A DNA stretch of 64,000 nucleotides, from NCBI RefSeq assembly GCF_024199945.1, contig NZ_JANADP010000001.1, positions 7,626,001-7,690,000 on the forward strand, in the 5' to 3' direction. This DNA is from Bradyrhizobium sp. CCGUVB4N (GTDB lineage: Bacteria > Pseudomonadota > Alphaproteobacteria > Rhizobiales > Xanthobacteraceae). Position numbers and translations under genes: made by a program. Within the stretch, counting starts at the first letter, position 1. Every line of letters begins with the position of its first letter. The notes under the pieces are model-generated. The model searched no databases, had not been told where the DNA came from, and worked only from the letters and a program-made list of their open reading frames with translations. This document shows, one piece after another, positions 22,710-31,674 of this stretch.

Positions 22710-24425
22710 TTATTTCAGACTGTAGACGATGAGCGCGCCGTCGTCGCGCGGCATGCTCTTGTAGACGCCGCCGAACGTCGGCGCGTAATCATCGGAGGCC
22801 ATGCCGCCGAAGCCGGCAACGACCGCGATGTACTGCTTGCCATTGACGGCATAGCTGATGATGCCGCCCTGATGGCCGGTGCCGTCGCCGTGGCTCCAGA
22901 GCTCGGCACCGGAATCGGCATCATAGGCGTGAACCGTGCCTCGCGAGTCCGGCACGAACACCAGATTGCCTCCGGTCGACATGACGCTTCCGAGCGGTGG
23001 CTCAGGGAAACGCACTTCCCACTTCTTGACGCCGGTGATGGGGTCGCGCGCGTCGAGATGGCCATAGATCTCACCGCTGGGCGGTGGCGCGATCTTGAAG
23101 TCGGCGCCAATGTTGAGCTGAGCCTGAGGAGCAACGATCGGAGTCGTCTTCTGAACTTCGAGCGTCATGCACCATTCCTGGCCGAGCTTGTAATAAAGCC
23201 CGGTCTTCGGGTTGTACGACCCGGCGTTCCAGCTCACCCCACCGGAAATGTGCGGGCACAACGGCTCGGATACCTTGCCGGCCGAGAAATCGCGACGACC
23301 GATCAGCTCACCCGTCTTGGGATCGATGTCCTTGACGAAATTGCTGTTCTGCGTGATCCGCCAGACGTTCTTGACGCCGAGGTTGCGGTCATAGACGAAG
23401 ATGTATCCGCTCTTGTTCGGATGGACGACGTACTTCTGACCGTCGCGATCGAGCATCACGAACTCGCCGACCGCGCTGTCGAAGTCCCAGGCGTCGTGAG
23501 GCAGTTCCTGGTGATAGGATTTCAGCTTGCCGGTATCGACATCGAGCGCGATCACCGAGGTGGTATAGAGATTATCTCCCGGACGCGCGCCCTGCGTCTT
23601 GTAATCGGCTCCCGACCAGTCGTAGAGCGGCGCCGGGTTGGCGGTGCCCCACAGGATGGTGTTGTTCTCGGCATCGAAGGTGCCCGGCATCCAGCCGCCG
23701 CCGCCGCCAGTGCGCCAGGAGTCATTGCCCCAGGTCTTCGTGGCTTCGTCGGTGCCGGCAACCGTCAGGAATTCCCATTTCTTCTTGCCGGTGGTGGCAT
23801 CAACACCGAAGATCGGGCCCCGGCCCGGCCATTCGCCGCCCTGTGCGCCGATCACCACCGTACCCTTGGCGTAAAGCGGTGCTCCGGTGAAACCAACGGT
23901 CAGTTTCTGGGAATCAATCAGCTTGGTGTCCCACATCACCTTTCCGCTCTTCATGTCGAGCGCGATGAGATGGCCATCCATTGTCCCCACATAGACCTTT
24001 CCCTCGCCGAGGGCGGCGCCGCGATTGTAGGGCGAATGAGTCTGCCGCGCGACCAGGGCTTCATCCAGCTCCGGGAAGTAGGACCAGATCACCTCGCCGG
24101 TAGCGCCGTTCAGCGCAAAGGTGCGGCTATAGGAGCCGGTGTAGTAGAGCACGCCATCGGCCGCGAGCGGCATCGATTGCAGCCCCCGGGTCGAACGTCC
24201 GGGGATGTGGATCCAGGCCACGCCCAGATTGCCCACATTGCTGGTGTTGATCTGTGAGAGAGGGCTGTAGTGATACGACTTGTACGAACCGTGATAGGTG
24301 AGCCAATCGTTCTGACCGGCGGACTCGATCCGGGCAGTATCCACGGCTTGAGCCCACGCTGCCGACGCCGCAAGTGTCGCTGCAACGAGAACAGGTAAGC
24401 CCGAGTTAAGCCACTGCTTCCTCAT
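22710..24425 (-). CDS. PQQ-dependent alcohol dehydrogenase with lanthanide signature
   Basis: A 571-residue periplasmic quinoprotein with a signal peptide (about residues 1-26) and the eight-bladed propeller with Trp-docking repeats. By position, metal and PQQ ligands are E198 (GGEWPGRG), N263 (GTANPAP), D314 and D316 in HDAWDFDSA. The second Asp is the extra ligand that marks lanthanide-dependent enzymes (XoxF, ExaF/PedH); calcium enzymes have Ala, Ser or Thr there. Unusually, the vicinal Cys-Cys pair before the NRG motif is absent (QTHSPYNRGAALGEG). The ATG at 24425 has GGGAGG upstream. Substrate is a primary alcohol or aldehyde. No PQQ synthesis genes are in the window. Confidence 0.93.
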   Translation of the reverse strand: MRKQWLNSGLPVLVAATLAASAAWAQAVDTARIESAGQNDWLTYHGSYKSYHYSPLSQINTSNVGNLGVAWIHIPGRSTRGLQSMPLAADGVLYYTGSYSRTFALNGATGEVIWSYFPELDEALVARQTHSPYNRGAALGEGKVYVGTMDGHLIALDMKSGKVMWDTKLIDSQKLTVGFTGAPLYAKGTVVIGAQGGEWPGRGPIFGVDATTGKKKWEFLTVAGTDEATKTWGNDSWRTGGGGGWMPGTFDAENNTILWGTANPAPLYDWSGADYKTQGARPGDNLYTTSVIALDVDTGKLKSYHQELPHDAWDFDSAVGEFVMLDRDGQKYVVHPNKSGYIFVYDRNLGVKNVWRITQNSNFVKDIDPKTGELIGRRDFSAGKVSEPLCPHISGGVSWNAGSYNPKTGLYYKLGQEWCMTLEVQKTTPIVAPQAQLNIGADFKIAPPPSGEIYGHLDARDPITGVKKWEVRFPEPPLGSVMSTGGNLVFVPDSRGTVHAYDADSGAELWSHGDGTGHQGGIISYAVNGKQYIAVVAGFGGMASDDYAPTFGGVYKSMPRDDGALIVYSLK

Positions 24426-24836
24426 GTGCACTTCCTCCCGCTTTATGTTTGATCATTGCGTCTTGTAGGCGCCGCTGCGAGGGATGTTGGCAGGTCAAGA
24501 TACGTCGATCGCTCTCCGTCGGGCATGATATGCCAACGGATGTCCCCCTCTTTCGGCGCATATCGCCAATGGAGCTATGTTCACTGGAGTGGTTGCGATT
24601 GTACTTCTGTTCGCGGGCACAGCGTACGCCGGATCGCGGGGAGTGCAACGACGGAATGCGCGCACGGCGCGGATTTGACGCGCGGACGCGAAATTAAAAC
24701 GGCAGCCGCGCTGACCGTTTCGTCTCGATCGACAAATCCCGGACCGAAATGTCTTGGTGGTCGTCTTGGCGGAAGTGTCTTGGCGGTCGTGCACGACCGC
24801 CAAGATCGGGCGATGCAAGGCCAGATCGTCAGCGCT
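24426..24836. other. 411-base intergenic region upstream of the PQQ dehydrogenase
   Basis: It separates the hyuB stop from the dehydrogenase start, both minus strand, so it holds the hyuBA operon end and the dehydrogenase promoter. A GGCAT-GAT-ATGCC inverted repeat lies at 24522-24534, about 100 bases before the start, and could be a regulator site. The long palindrome at 24778-24805 is listed separately. The open frames crossing the gap have no recognisable protein. Confidence 0.6.
24778..24805. terminator. 28-base perfect palindrome after hyuB
   Basis: The two 14-base halves TCTTGGCGGTCGTG and CACGACCGCCAAGA are exact complements with no spacer. It lies 31 bases past the hyuB stop. On the minus strand no T-run follows, so it is either a rho-independent-like stop of weak form or a protein site. 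Partial copies of the left half (GTCTTGGTGGTC, GTCTTGGCGG) lie just before it at 24751-24772. Confidence 0.5.
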
Positions 24837-26492
24837 TCACCCGCGCCCGTAGATCGCCATGGCCTTGTCCGAAGACACCAATCCGCTCTCGACATCGTCC
24901 TGCACCGCCGCGCGATCGCGCTCGCCCGGTGCGCCGATGCCGGCGCCGCCCGGCGTCATCACCACCAGCCGGTCATCCGGTGGAATGGTCTGAAAGCCCT
25001 TGCCGCGCATCTTCTGGCCGGACTTCAGGCCGACATAGCCGGCCTCGCCATTCTGGCCGCCGTCACGGCCGCGCGGCGGATGCTCGATGCGATCGAAGGC
25101 CGCGAGGATGTCGAAGGGTGCGTCGATGCCGGTGCCGACCTCGATGATCTGGCCGAGGCCGCCGCGGGTGCGCCCTGCTCCGCCGGAATCCGGACGCAGT
25201 TCCTTGCGCCAGAAGATCAGCGGCGTCTGCGTCTCGGCGATCTCGACCGGCGTACCGCGCACGCCGCTGGGATAGGCGGTTGCCGACAAGCCATCCTTGC
25301 CGAAGCGCGCACCGGTGCCGCCGTTGGAGGTCACCGCCATCGAGAACCCGTAATTGCCGCCGACGCCCGAGCGGGTCTGGCCGCGCACGTTGAGATTCCA
25401 CAGGCACGAGGTGCCTTCCGCAGGCACGCGCTCGGGAATGATCTGGCGCAGGCAGCCGAACACGACGTCGGGCAGCATCTGTCCGATAATGTGGCGCGAG
25501 GCGACCGGTGCCGGCTTCGGCGCGTTCAGGATCGCACCCAGAGGTGCCGACACCGTCAGCGGCGAGAGCGAGCCGGCATTGTTCGGGATCTGCGAGGCAA
25601 CGACGCAGCCGAGGCCGAACACGGTATAGGCCGTGGTGTAGGACAGCGGCACGTTGATGCCGAACTTCGAGGCCGCCGAAGTGCCGTCGAAATCGACGTG
25701 GATGCCTTCGTCCGAAATCGTCAGCGTCGCCGCCAGCGTTACCGGCGCATCGTAGCCGTCGACCACCATGGTGTTGCGCCACATTCCCTTCGGCAATTTC
25801 GCGATCTCGGCGAGCACGGCCTCGCGCGAGCGATCGCAGATGTAGTCGCCGAGTTCGTCGAGCGTGTCGATATCGAACTCGGTCATCATCTCGACCAGGC
25901 GCTCGCAGCCGACGTCGTTGCAGCCGGCGAGCGAATAGGTGTCGCCCTCGGTGTCGATCGGCAGCCGCGTGTTGGTGCGGATCATCGCCATCAGCGTCTC
26001 GTTGACGACGCCCTGGTCAATCAGCTTCAGCATGGGAATGTAGAGCCCCTCCATGAACACGTCGGTGGCGTCGGGGCCGAAGCCGATGCCGCCGATGTCC
26101 ATGAGATGGCTGGTGCAGGAGAACAGCGCGACGATCTTGCCGTCCTTGAAGCAGGGTGTGGTGACGACGAAGTCGTTGAGATGGCCGGTGCCCATCCAGG
26201 GATCGTTGGTGATGTAGGCATCACCTTGCTTCATCGTCTCCAGCGGAAAATGATTGATGAAGTGCTTGACCGATTCCGCCATCGAATTGACGTGACCGGG
26301 CGTGCCGGTCACGGCCTGTGCCAGCATCCGCCCCCTGAGGTCGAACACGCCGGCCGAGAGGTCGCCGCATTCGCGCACGATCGGGCTGAACGCGGTGCGG
26401 AGCAGCACCTGCCCCTGCTCCTCGACCACGGCGATCAGCCGGTGCCACATGATCTGGAGGTCGATCAGGCTCGCGCCTTTGGTCTTGCTCAT
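24837..26492 (-). CDS. hyuB: Hydantoinase B / oxoprolinase family subunit
   Basis: A 551-residue cytoplasmic protein of the HyuB family. With its partner it hydrolyses cyclic amides such as N-methylhydantoin or 5-oxoproline using ATP, or carboxylates ketones. Family landmarks are SPIVRECGDLSAGVFD near the start, the GHVNSM and TNDPWMGTGHLNDF motifs at about residues 65 and 95, and a glycine-rich C-terminal half (PGGAGIGAPGERD). It follows hyuA by two bases. The subfamily cannot be fixed from sequence alone. Confidence 0.9.
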   Translation of the reverse strand: MSKTKGASLIDLQIMWHRLIAVVEEQGQVLLRTAFSPIVRECGDLSAGVFDLRGRMLAQAVTGTPGHVNSMAESVKHFINHFPLETMKQGDAYITNDPWMGTGHLNDFVVTTPCFKDGKIVALFSCTSHLMDIGGIGFGPDATDVFMEGLYIPMLKLIDQGVVNETLMAMIRTNTRLPIDTEGDTYSLAGCNDVGCERLVEMMTEFDIDTLDELGDYICDRSREAVLAEIAKLPKGMWRNTMVVDGYDAPVTLAATLTISDEGIHVDFDGTSAASKFGINVPLSYTTAYTVFGLGCVVASQIPNNAGSLSPLTVSAPLGAILNAPKPAPVASRHIIGQMLPDVVFGCLRQIIPERVPAEGTSCLWNLNVRGQTRSGVGGNYGFSMAVTSNGGTGARFGKDGLSATAYPSGVRGTPVEIAETQTPLIFWRKELRPDSGGAGRTRGGLGQIIEVGTGIDAPFDILAAFDRIEHPPRGRDGGQNGEAGYVGLKSGQKMRGKGFQTIPPDDRLVVMTPGGAGIGAPGERDRAAVQDDVESGLVSSDKAMAIYGRG

Positions 26493-26494
26493 GA

Positions 26495-28579
26495 TCAGGC
26501 CGCCTTCCGTTCCATGACGATGCTGCCGGCACCGTCGATATGCGCGTCGAAACTGTTCGAGACGAAGGTGGAGGTTTCGTCCTCGGCGATCACCGCAGGC
26601 CCCGCAATCGTCGCGCCCGGCGCCATGTCCTCGCGGCGATAGAGCGGGATCTCGATCACCTCGCCTGCCCGGCCGTCGAAGAATTTGCGGCTGCCGGAGG
26701 CCTTGGCCGCGGGCTTACGCGTGACGGCGGCGACAACAGGGGGATTACGTGCCTCCGTCGTCGCAAGCACCGACCAGCTCAGCACCTCGATCGCGGCGCC
26801 CGGGATCGGACGTTCGAACATCGCCGAATAATCCGCCTCGAACTTTTGCCGCAGGCCGGCGAGATCGGCCGACGTCAGCGGCCGGTTCGGCAGCTCGACG
26901 GTGATCTCGTGGCCCTGGCCGACATAGCGCATGAACGCGGCGCGGCGCTCGCGCACCGGCGCGCCGGCAGCGCCGGGCTCGACCAGCGCACGCGCTTCGG
27001 TCACCATTTCCTGCAGGAGTTCGGAAACTGCAGCCGTATCGAAATCGTCGAGCCGCACGTGGCGGCTGCGTACCAGCTCATAGGCGATCGGCGCGGCAAG
27101 GAAGCCAACCGCCGAACCGACGCCGGCGTTCGACGGCACGATCACGCGGGACACGCCGATCTTCTCGGCGACACGCGCAGCATGCAGCGGCGCGGCACCG
27201 CCAAAGGCGATCAGCGTGTGCTGGCCAACGATCTCGCCACGCTCGACCGCATGCACGCGCGCCGCACTCGCCATATTCTCGCAGACGACCTCGTGCACAG
27301 CATAGGCCGCGGTTTCCGCCGACAGACCCAGCGCCTCGCCGACATCGCGCAGCAGCGCCTGCTTCGAAAGCTCTGGATCCAGCTTGATCGTGCCGGCCGC
27401 AAAGGTGTCGGGGTCGATCATGCCGAGCGCGACGTCGGCATCGGTCACGGCCGGACGCTGGCCGCCGCGGCCGTAGCAGGCCGGTCCCGGTTCGGAGGAC
27501 GCGCTCTCGGGGCCGACGGTCACACGCTTCATCGCATCGACATGGGCGATCGAGCCGCCGCCGGCGCCGATCTCGACCATCTCGATCACGGGAATGCGCA
27601 CCGGCAGGCCGGAGCCCTTGAGGAAGCGCGCGGCACGATCGACCTCGAACACGCGCGAGGTCTCGGGCTGGTATTTCTCGATCAGGCAAATCTTTGCCGT
27701 GGTGCCGCCCATGTCGAAGGAGAGCACCTTGCTCTCGCCGAGACGCGCCGCGATCTGCGCCGCGAAGATGGCGCCGCCGGCGGGACCGGATTCGACCAGA
27801 CGCACCGGAAAACGCCGCGCCGTCGCGATCGAGGTGACGCCGCCGCCTGACGTGACGAGATAGATGGCGCCACGGAACTGCTCGACCTGCAAGGCGTCGG
27901 CCATGCGGGCGAGATAGCCGTCGATCAGCGGCTGCACATAGGCGTTGGCCACCGCCGTGGACGTGCGCTCATATTCGCGGATTTCCGGACACACGGCCGA
28001 CGATACCGTCACGGAGATGCCGGGCATCTCCTCGCCCAAAATCGCGGCAGTACGTCGCTCGTGCTCGGGATTGGCGTAGGAATGCAGGAACGCGATCGCG
28101 ACGCTCTCGACCCTCAGCTCACGCAATCTTGGCGCGAGCGCACGCACGGCCGCTTCGTCCAGCGGGAGGCGAACCGCGCCATGTGCGTCAATGCGCTCGG
28201 GCACGGTGAAGCGCAGGCTGCGCGGCGCCAGCGGCTTCGGCTTGTCGATGCTGAGGTCATACTGGTCGTAACGGCTCTCGGTGCCGATATCGAGCACGTC
28301 GCGAAAACCCTCGGTCGCGATCAGCGCCGTCTTGGCGCCGCGCCGCTCGATGATGGCGTTGGTCGCCAGCGTCGTGCCGTGGATGAACACGTCGATGTCG
28401 CTGATATGCGCGCGCGCATCGGTGAGGATGAGACGCATGCCGTCCAGCACCGCCTGTTCGGGCCGTTGCGGCGTCGTCAGCACCTTGCGGGTTTTGCGCA
28501 CTTCGCCCACGTCCAGCACGATGTCGGTGAACGTGCCACCGATATCAACGGCAAGCCGCACTTCGGCTCCTTCAAGCAT
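26495..28579 (-). CDS. hyuA: Hydantoinase A / oxoprolinase family subunit
   Basis: A 694-residue ATP-binding subunit of the HyuA family, with the ASKHA-type phosphate loops LAVDIGGTFTDIVLD (residues 8-22) and VLSFDMGGTTAKICLI, and IHGTTLATNAIIERRG near residue 70. It would activate the ring by phosphorylation before HyuB-assisted opening. The open frame extends 28 codons upstream, but the ATG at 28579 has CGGAGAA nearby and opens the domain. With hyuB it forms a two-gene operon without its own transporter; hydantoin-related hydrolases occur 30 kb further on. Confidence 0.92.
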   Translation of the reverse strand: MLEGAEVRLAVDIGGTFTDIVLDVGEVRKTRKVLTTPQRPEQAVLDGMRLILTDARAHISDIDVFIHGTTLATNAIIERRGAKTALIATEGFRDVLDIGTESRYDQYDLSIDKPKPLAPRSLRFTVPERIDAHGAVRLPLDEAAVRALAPRLRELRVESVAIAFLHSYANPEHERRTAAILGEEMPGISVTVSSAVCPEIREYERTSTAVANAYVQPLIDGYLARMADALQVEQFRGAIYLVTSGGGVTSIATARRFPVRLVESGPAGGAIFAAQIAARLGESKVLSFDMGGTTAKICLIEKYQPETSRVFEVDRAARFLKGSGLPVRIPVIEMVEIGAGGGSIAHVDAMKRVTVGPESASSEPGPACYGRGGQRPAVTDADVALGMIDPDTFAAGTIKLDPELSKQALLRDVGEALGLSAETAAYAVHEVVCENMASAARVHAVERGEIVGQHTLIAFGGAAPLHAARVAEKIGVSRVIVPSNAGVGSAVGFLAAPIAYELVRSRHVRLDDFDTAAVSELLQEMVTEARALVEPGAAGAPVRERRAAFMRYVGQGHEITVELPNRPLTSADLAGLRQKFEADYSAMFERPIPGAAIEVLSWSVLATTEARNPPVVAAVTRKPAAKASGSRKFFDGRAGEVIEIPLYRREDMAPGATIAGPAVIAEDETSTFVSNSFDAHIDGAGSIVMERKAA

Positions 28580-28720
28580 TCCAAAATTCTCCGGCTGATC
28601 GTCAAGACTGAGGGCAAAAACACAGCAATTTCCGTGCCATCGGGCACACTCGGAACGCTGCACCAGGCCATTTTGCTTGGCACCTATGCAATAGGCAAGA
28701 CGTGTTCGCGCCGCATCAGA

Positions 28721-29527
28721 TCAGAGCAGGAATGCAAGCGCCGCCTCGCAGCGCTCCTCGACCTTGAGCGTCAGAAGATCGTCGGCGCGGGTGCGTCCGA
28801 GATTGATCGCGGCGATCGGAATCTGGCGATCTGCGGCAGCCTTCACGAAGCGGAAGCCGGAATAGACCATCAGTGACGACCCGACGATCAGCATCGCGTC
28901 GGCCTGCGCCAGATGATCCTGCGCGGTCGCCACCACATCGCGCGGGACGTTTTCTCCGAAGAACACGACGTCGGGCTTGAGAATGCCGCCGCAGGCTTCG
29001 CACGCGGGCACGTTGAACGAGGAGAAATCCGCATGCTCCAGATCGGCGTCGCCATCAGGCGCGTCCGCCGCATCGAGTGTCAGCCACTCCGCATTGGCGC
29101 GGCCGAGCGCATCCTGGAATTCGTTGCGCGGCGTCTTAGCCCCGCAGCCCATGCAGCGGACCAGATCGAGCCGTCCGTGCAAATCGATCACCTGCCGGTG
29201 GCCGGCGGATTGATGCAGCCGGTCGACATTCTGGGTCAGCAGCATCTCGCACCGCCCGCTCGCCTCGAGCCGGGCGAGCGCATGATGCGCATCGTTCGGG
29301 CGGGCCTGGCCGAATCGCCGCCAGCCGATCAGGCTACGCGCCCAGTAGCGCTGGCGCGTGAGCTCTTCGGACATGAAGGCCTGGAAGTTGACCGGCTGGG
29401 TCCGCTTCCAGTTGCCGTGGCTGTCGCGATAGTCGGGAATGCCCGAATTGGTGCTGCAGCCCGCGCCGGTCAGCACGAACAGTTTTTCGTGCCGGCCGAC
29501 GAATTCCTTGAGCGGGGGGTTTGTCAT
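28721..29527 (-). CDS. Sir2 family NAD-dependent protein deacylase
   Basis: A 268-residue sirtuin that removes acyl groups from protein lysines with NAD. Visible: NAD site GAGCSTNSGIPDYR (residues 21-34), TQNVDRLH (98-105), catalytic His117 in LHG, and zinc ligands C125-x2-C128 and C176-x2-C179, then VGSSLMVYSGF. It probably adjusts metabolic enzymes. It is preceded on the same strand, 37 bases away, by the LuxR-type gene, with which it may be transcribed. Confidence 0.95.
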   Translation of the reverse strand: MTNPPLKEFVGRHEKLFVLTGAGCSTNSGIPDYRDSHGNWKRTQPVNFQAFMSEELTRQRYWARSLIGWRRFGQARPNDAHHALARLEASGRCEMLLTQNVDRLHQSAGHRQVIDLHGRLDLVRCMGCGAKTPRNEFQDALGRANAEWLTLDAADAPDGDADLEHADFSSFNVPACEACGGILKPDVVFFGENVPRDVVATAQDHLAQADAMLIVGSSLMVYSGFRFVKAAADRQIPIAAINLGRTRADDLLTLKVEERCEAALAFLL

Positions 29528-29564
29528 GGCGCAGATGTAGTCTGCGCCGGCCGGTTTTGCCAGA

Positions 29565-30695
29565 TCACGGCCGCTCGGGCGGCTCGAATCCGGCGATCAG
29601 CTTCACGAGCTCGCTCTGTCGCGCGGTGCCGGTCTTGCGGAAGACATTGTGGAGATGCGTCTTGACCGTCGCCTGCGTCAGCCCGAGGGCCACGGCGAGG
29701 GCCTTCACGCCGCTCACCTTCATGACGGCATCGAGAACGCGGATCTCGCTGGCGGTGAGCTTGTAGAGCTTTGCCAGCGCCTCCAGCGGCGGCGGACTTG
29801 CGGGCGAGGTCTTGCGGACGAACACGGCGGCGACGGCGGAATGCAGCGCGCCGGTGCGCTGTCGGTCGCCGGAGGTGAGCGGCAGCACGCTGGCGAACCA
29901 GCGGCCTTGCGAGGTCGCGAGCGGGATCGGGCCGGCGCTGTCGGCCGGCACATTGCCGTTCTCGGCGGCGACAAGCGCGTCGCGCAACGCGCGCTGCGCC
30001 TCGGGAGCGGCAGCGAACAGCATTCCGTTTCGTTCGGTGACCAGCGCGGCCTCGTCCAGCACCATGCGTCCGGGCGCGTTGGTGAAGACGAGGCGTCCGT
30101 TGGGACCGACCAGAAAGACGGCGGCCGTGACGCTGTCGAGGGTCTGGGTCAACACCGCCTGAGCCGCCTTGTTCTGATCGAACAGCCGCCCGATCGAGAC
30201 CGCGCGCTGGAAATGCGGCACGATCAGCGCGAACCGGTGGCGAGCGCCGGGGCTGACGAGGCCGTCCTTCTCATGCAAACGCACGCTGACGATCGATGAA
30301 TTGGTTGCCCCCTTCTCCAGATTCGCCCCGAGCGCGTCGATCATGCCCTGCGGCTTCATCCACTCTTCATAGAAGCGCGTCTCCGCCATCTCCTCGAAGG
30401 GAACGAAGTCGGTGGATGCATAGACGAGACCGGCCTCGCAGAACGTGGCCGCTGGGAAGCAGGGATTCAATGGAAGATATTTCTCGAGATAGAGCTTGGT
30501 GAAGTCCGGCGCTTCGTTGAAGAGGTGCAGCACGGCGGTTTGCTCGGTGGCTGCGTCATGCCAGAACAAGGCGCCGGACGAACCGCCGACGAACAGGCAG
30601 GCTTGCTCCAGCGCACGCGGCCACAGGCTCGGATCGAGTGCGGCGTCGTAGACGAGGCCGATCACCTCTGAAAGCAAAGCGGCTTCAGACGTCAC
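29565..30695 (-). CDS. LuxR family regulator
   Basis: A 376-residue protein with a C-terminal LuxR-type helix-turn-helix (LTASEIRVLDAVMKVSG, LGLTQATVKTHLHNVFRKTG, about residues 312-360). The N-terminal 170 residues look GAF-like and residues 185-290 PAS-like (AVFLVGPNGRLVFTNAPGR), so a small signal is likely sensed; the acyl-homoserine-lactone domain is not recognised. It starts with GTG. No partner kinase or synthase is near, so this is a solo regulator. Its target may be the sirtuin downstream or itself. Confidence 0.88.
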   Translation of the reverse strand: MTSEAALLSEVIGLVYDAALDPSLWPRALEQACLFVGGSSGALFWHDAATEQTAVLHLFNEAPDFTKLYLEKYLPLNPCFPAATFCEAGLVYASTDFVPFEEMAETRFYEEWMKPQGMIDALGANLEKGATNSSIVSVRLHEKDGLVSPGARHRFALIVPHFQRAVSIGRLFDQNKAAQAVLTQTLDSVTAAVFLVGPNGRLVFTNAPGRMVLDEAALVTERNGMLFAAAPEAQRALRDALVAAENGNVPADSAGPIPLATSQGRWFASVLPLTSGDRQRTGALHSAVAAVFVRKTSPASPPPLEALAKLYKLTASEIRVLDAVMKVSGVKALAVALGLTQATVKTHLHNVFRKTGTARQSELVKLIAGFEPPERP

Positions 30696-30907
30696 GGCCG
30701 GCTCTCAAGCATTTCGAACAAGGCATTTGGCATTTGCGCCTTCAGTCACACACTATCACGATGTCGACAGCGACGGCAGAACTTCAACCGTACGAATGAT
30801 GCAGGGCTCCATGTCCGAAGCGGCGACGTGACATTGCCGATGGCTTACGCTGTGAGCGTTTTGCTGTTTCGTTGAGCAACCTGTCACGGGGTCGGGACCG
30901 TCGTTGA

Positions 30908-31528
30908 TCATTTCGAGGGAGCGCTCGGCTTGGTTGGCGCAGCCTGCTTTTGCGACACCACGGCCTTGGCCGCCGGCGGTTCCGGCGCAGCAGGCGCGAC
31001 CGGCGCGGACTGCCCGACTGACAACGACACGCCGAACACACGCCATTGCCCGTCGACCGGCGCGAACAGCAGTTCAAAATTCACCTGCGACGGCACCGAT
31101 GGAAAAAACCCGGCCATGTGCAACAGCCCGTTTGGCTCGATCTGCGGCAGCAGCGACAATTGCGGATCGATGACGGCGACACCGGAGAGATCGAGCTTGT
31201 CGCCGCGGTGCTTGGCAAAAATCTCCGCGAGCCTTGCCGCGGTGTTGACCTGGAAGCCCGGCGCGCCGAGATCGCGCAGCACCGTGTAGTTGCCGGTCTT
31301 GTTGGCCTGATCGACCGCAAGCAGCGTCGAGCGGATCAGCATCAACACGCCGTTGCGGTCGATATTGGCGGGCTTGGCTGCCGGTTGCTGCTGCGGGGGC
31401 GCAGCCTGGTGCGGCTGTGGCGGCGTCTGCTGCGCAGACGTCGTCACCGCATCGACCACGACAAGCCCAAGAACTAAAAGCCCAAGAACCAGAAGCCCCA
31501 GGCCTGCGCCCAACCATCGCAGTTTCAT
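30908..31528 (-). CDS. Membrane-anchored protein with proline-rich linkers
   Basis: A 206-residue protein: an N-terminal hydrophobic helix (LGAGLGLLVLGLLVLGLVVV), a Pro/Gln-rich linker (PPQPHQAAPPQQQPAAKP), a folded core of about 110 residues (LMLIRSTLLAVDQANKTGNY through RVFGVSLSVG), and a Pro/Ala-rich tail. The core has the length and pattern of an NTF2-like periplasmic domain, but this is a guess. It follows an SDR gene by 146 bases and precedes LuxR by 212 bases, so it is probably monocistronic. The 212-base gap shows nothing recognisable. Confidence 0.75.
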   Translation of the reverse strand: MKLRWLGAGLGLLVLGLLVLGLVVVDAVTTSAQQTPPQPHQAAPPQQQPAAKPANIDRNGVLMLIRSTLLAVDQANKTGNYTVLRDLGAPGFQVNTAARLAEIFAKHRGDKLDLSGVAVIDPQLSLLPQIEPNGLLHMAGFFPSVPSQVNFELLFAPVDGQWRVFGVSLSVGQSAPVAPAAPEPPAAKAVVSQKQAAPTKPSAPSK

Positions 31529-31674
31529 TGCAAGCAGACCTCCGAGCCGCCGGGACTGTGGGCCAGGAGACAGGATCGGACATCAACCGTTCGGTTGAGT
31601 TCGCCTGTAGGTGTCGCGCCGAGGCTGCGGTTCTTTCCGACTGTTGCTGGATTGCATCGGAAGACTTCCCGGGG

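Noticed and set aside
24500..24560. Sigma-54 promoter for the PQQ dehydrogenase (TTGGCATATCATGCC on the minus strand)
   Set aside because: The -24-like TGGCA is not followed by a TTGC element at the right distance; the sequence is better described as an inverted repeat.
24449..24818. Several 60-110-codon frames in the gap upstream of the PQQ dehydrogenase
   Set aside because: No ribosome sites, no domain and unusual composition.
24456..26642. 728-codon plus-strand frame over hyuB
   Set aside because: It is antisense to a complete HyuB protein and shows His/Arg/Ala-rich composition typical of shadow frames.
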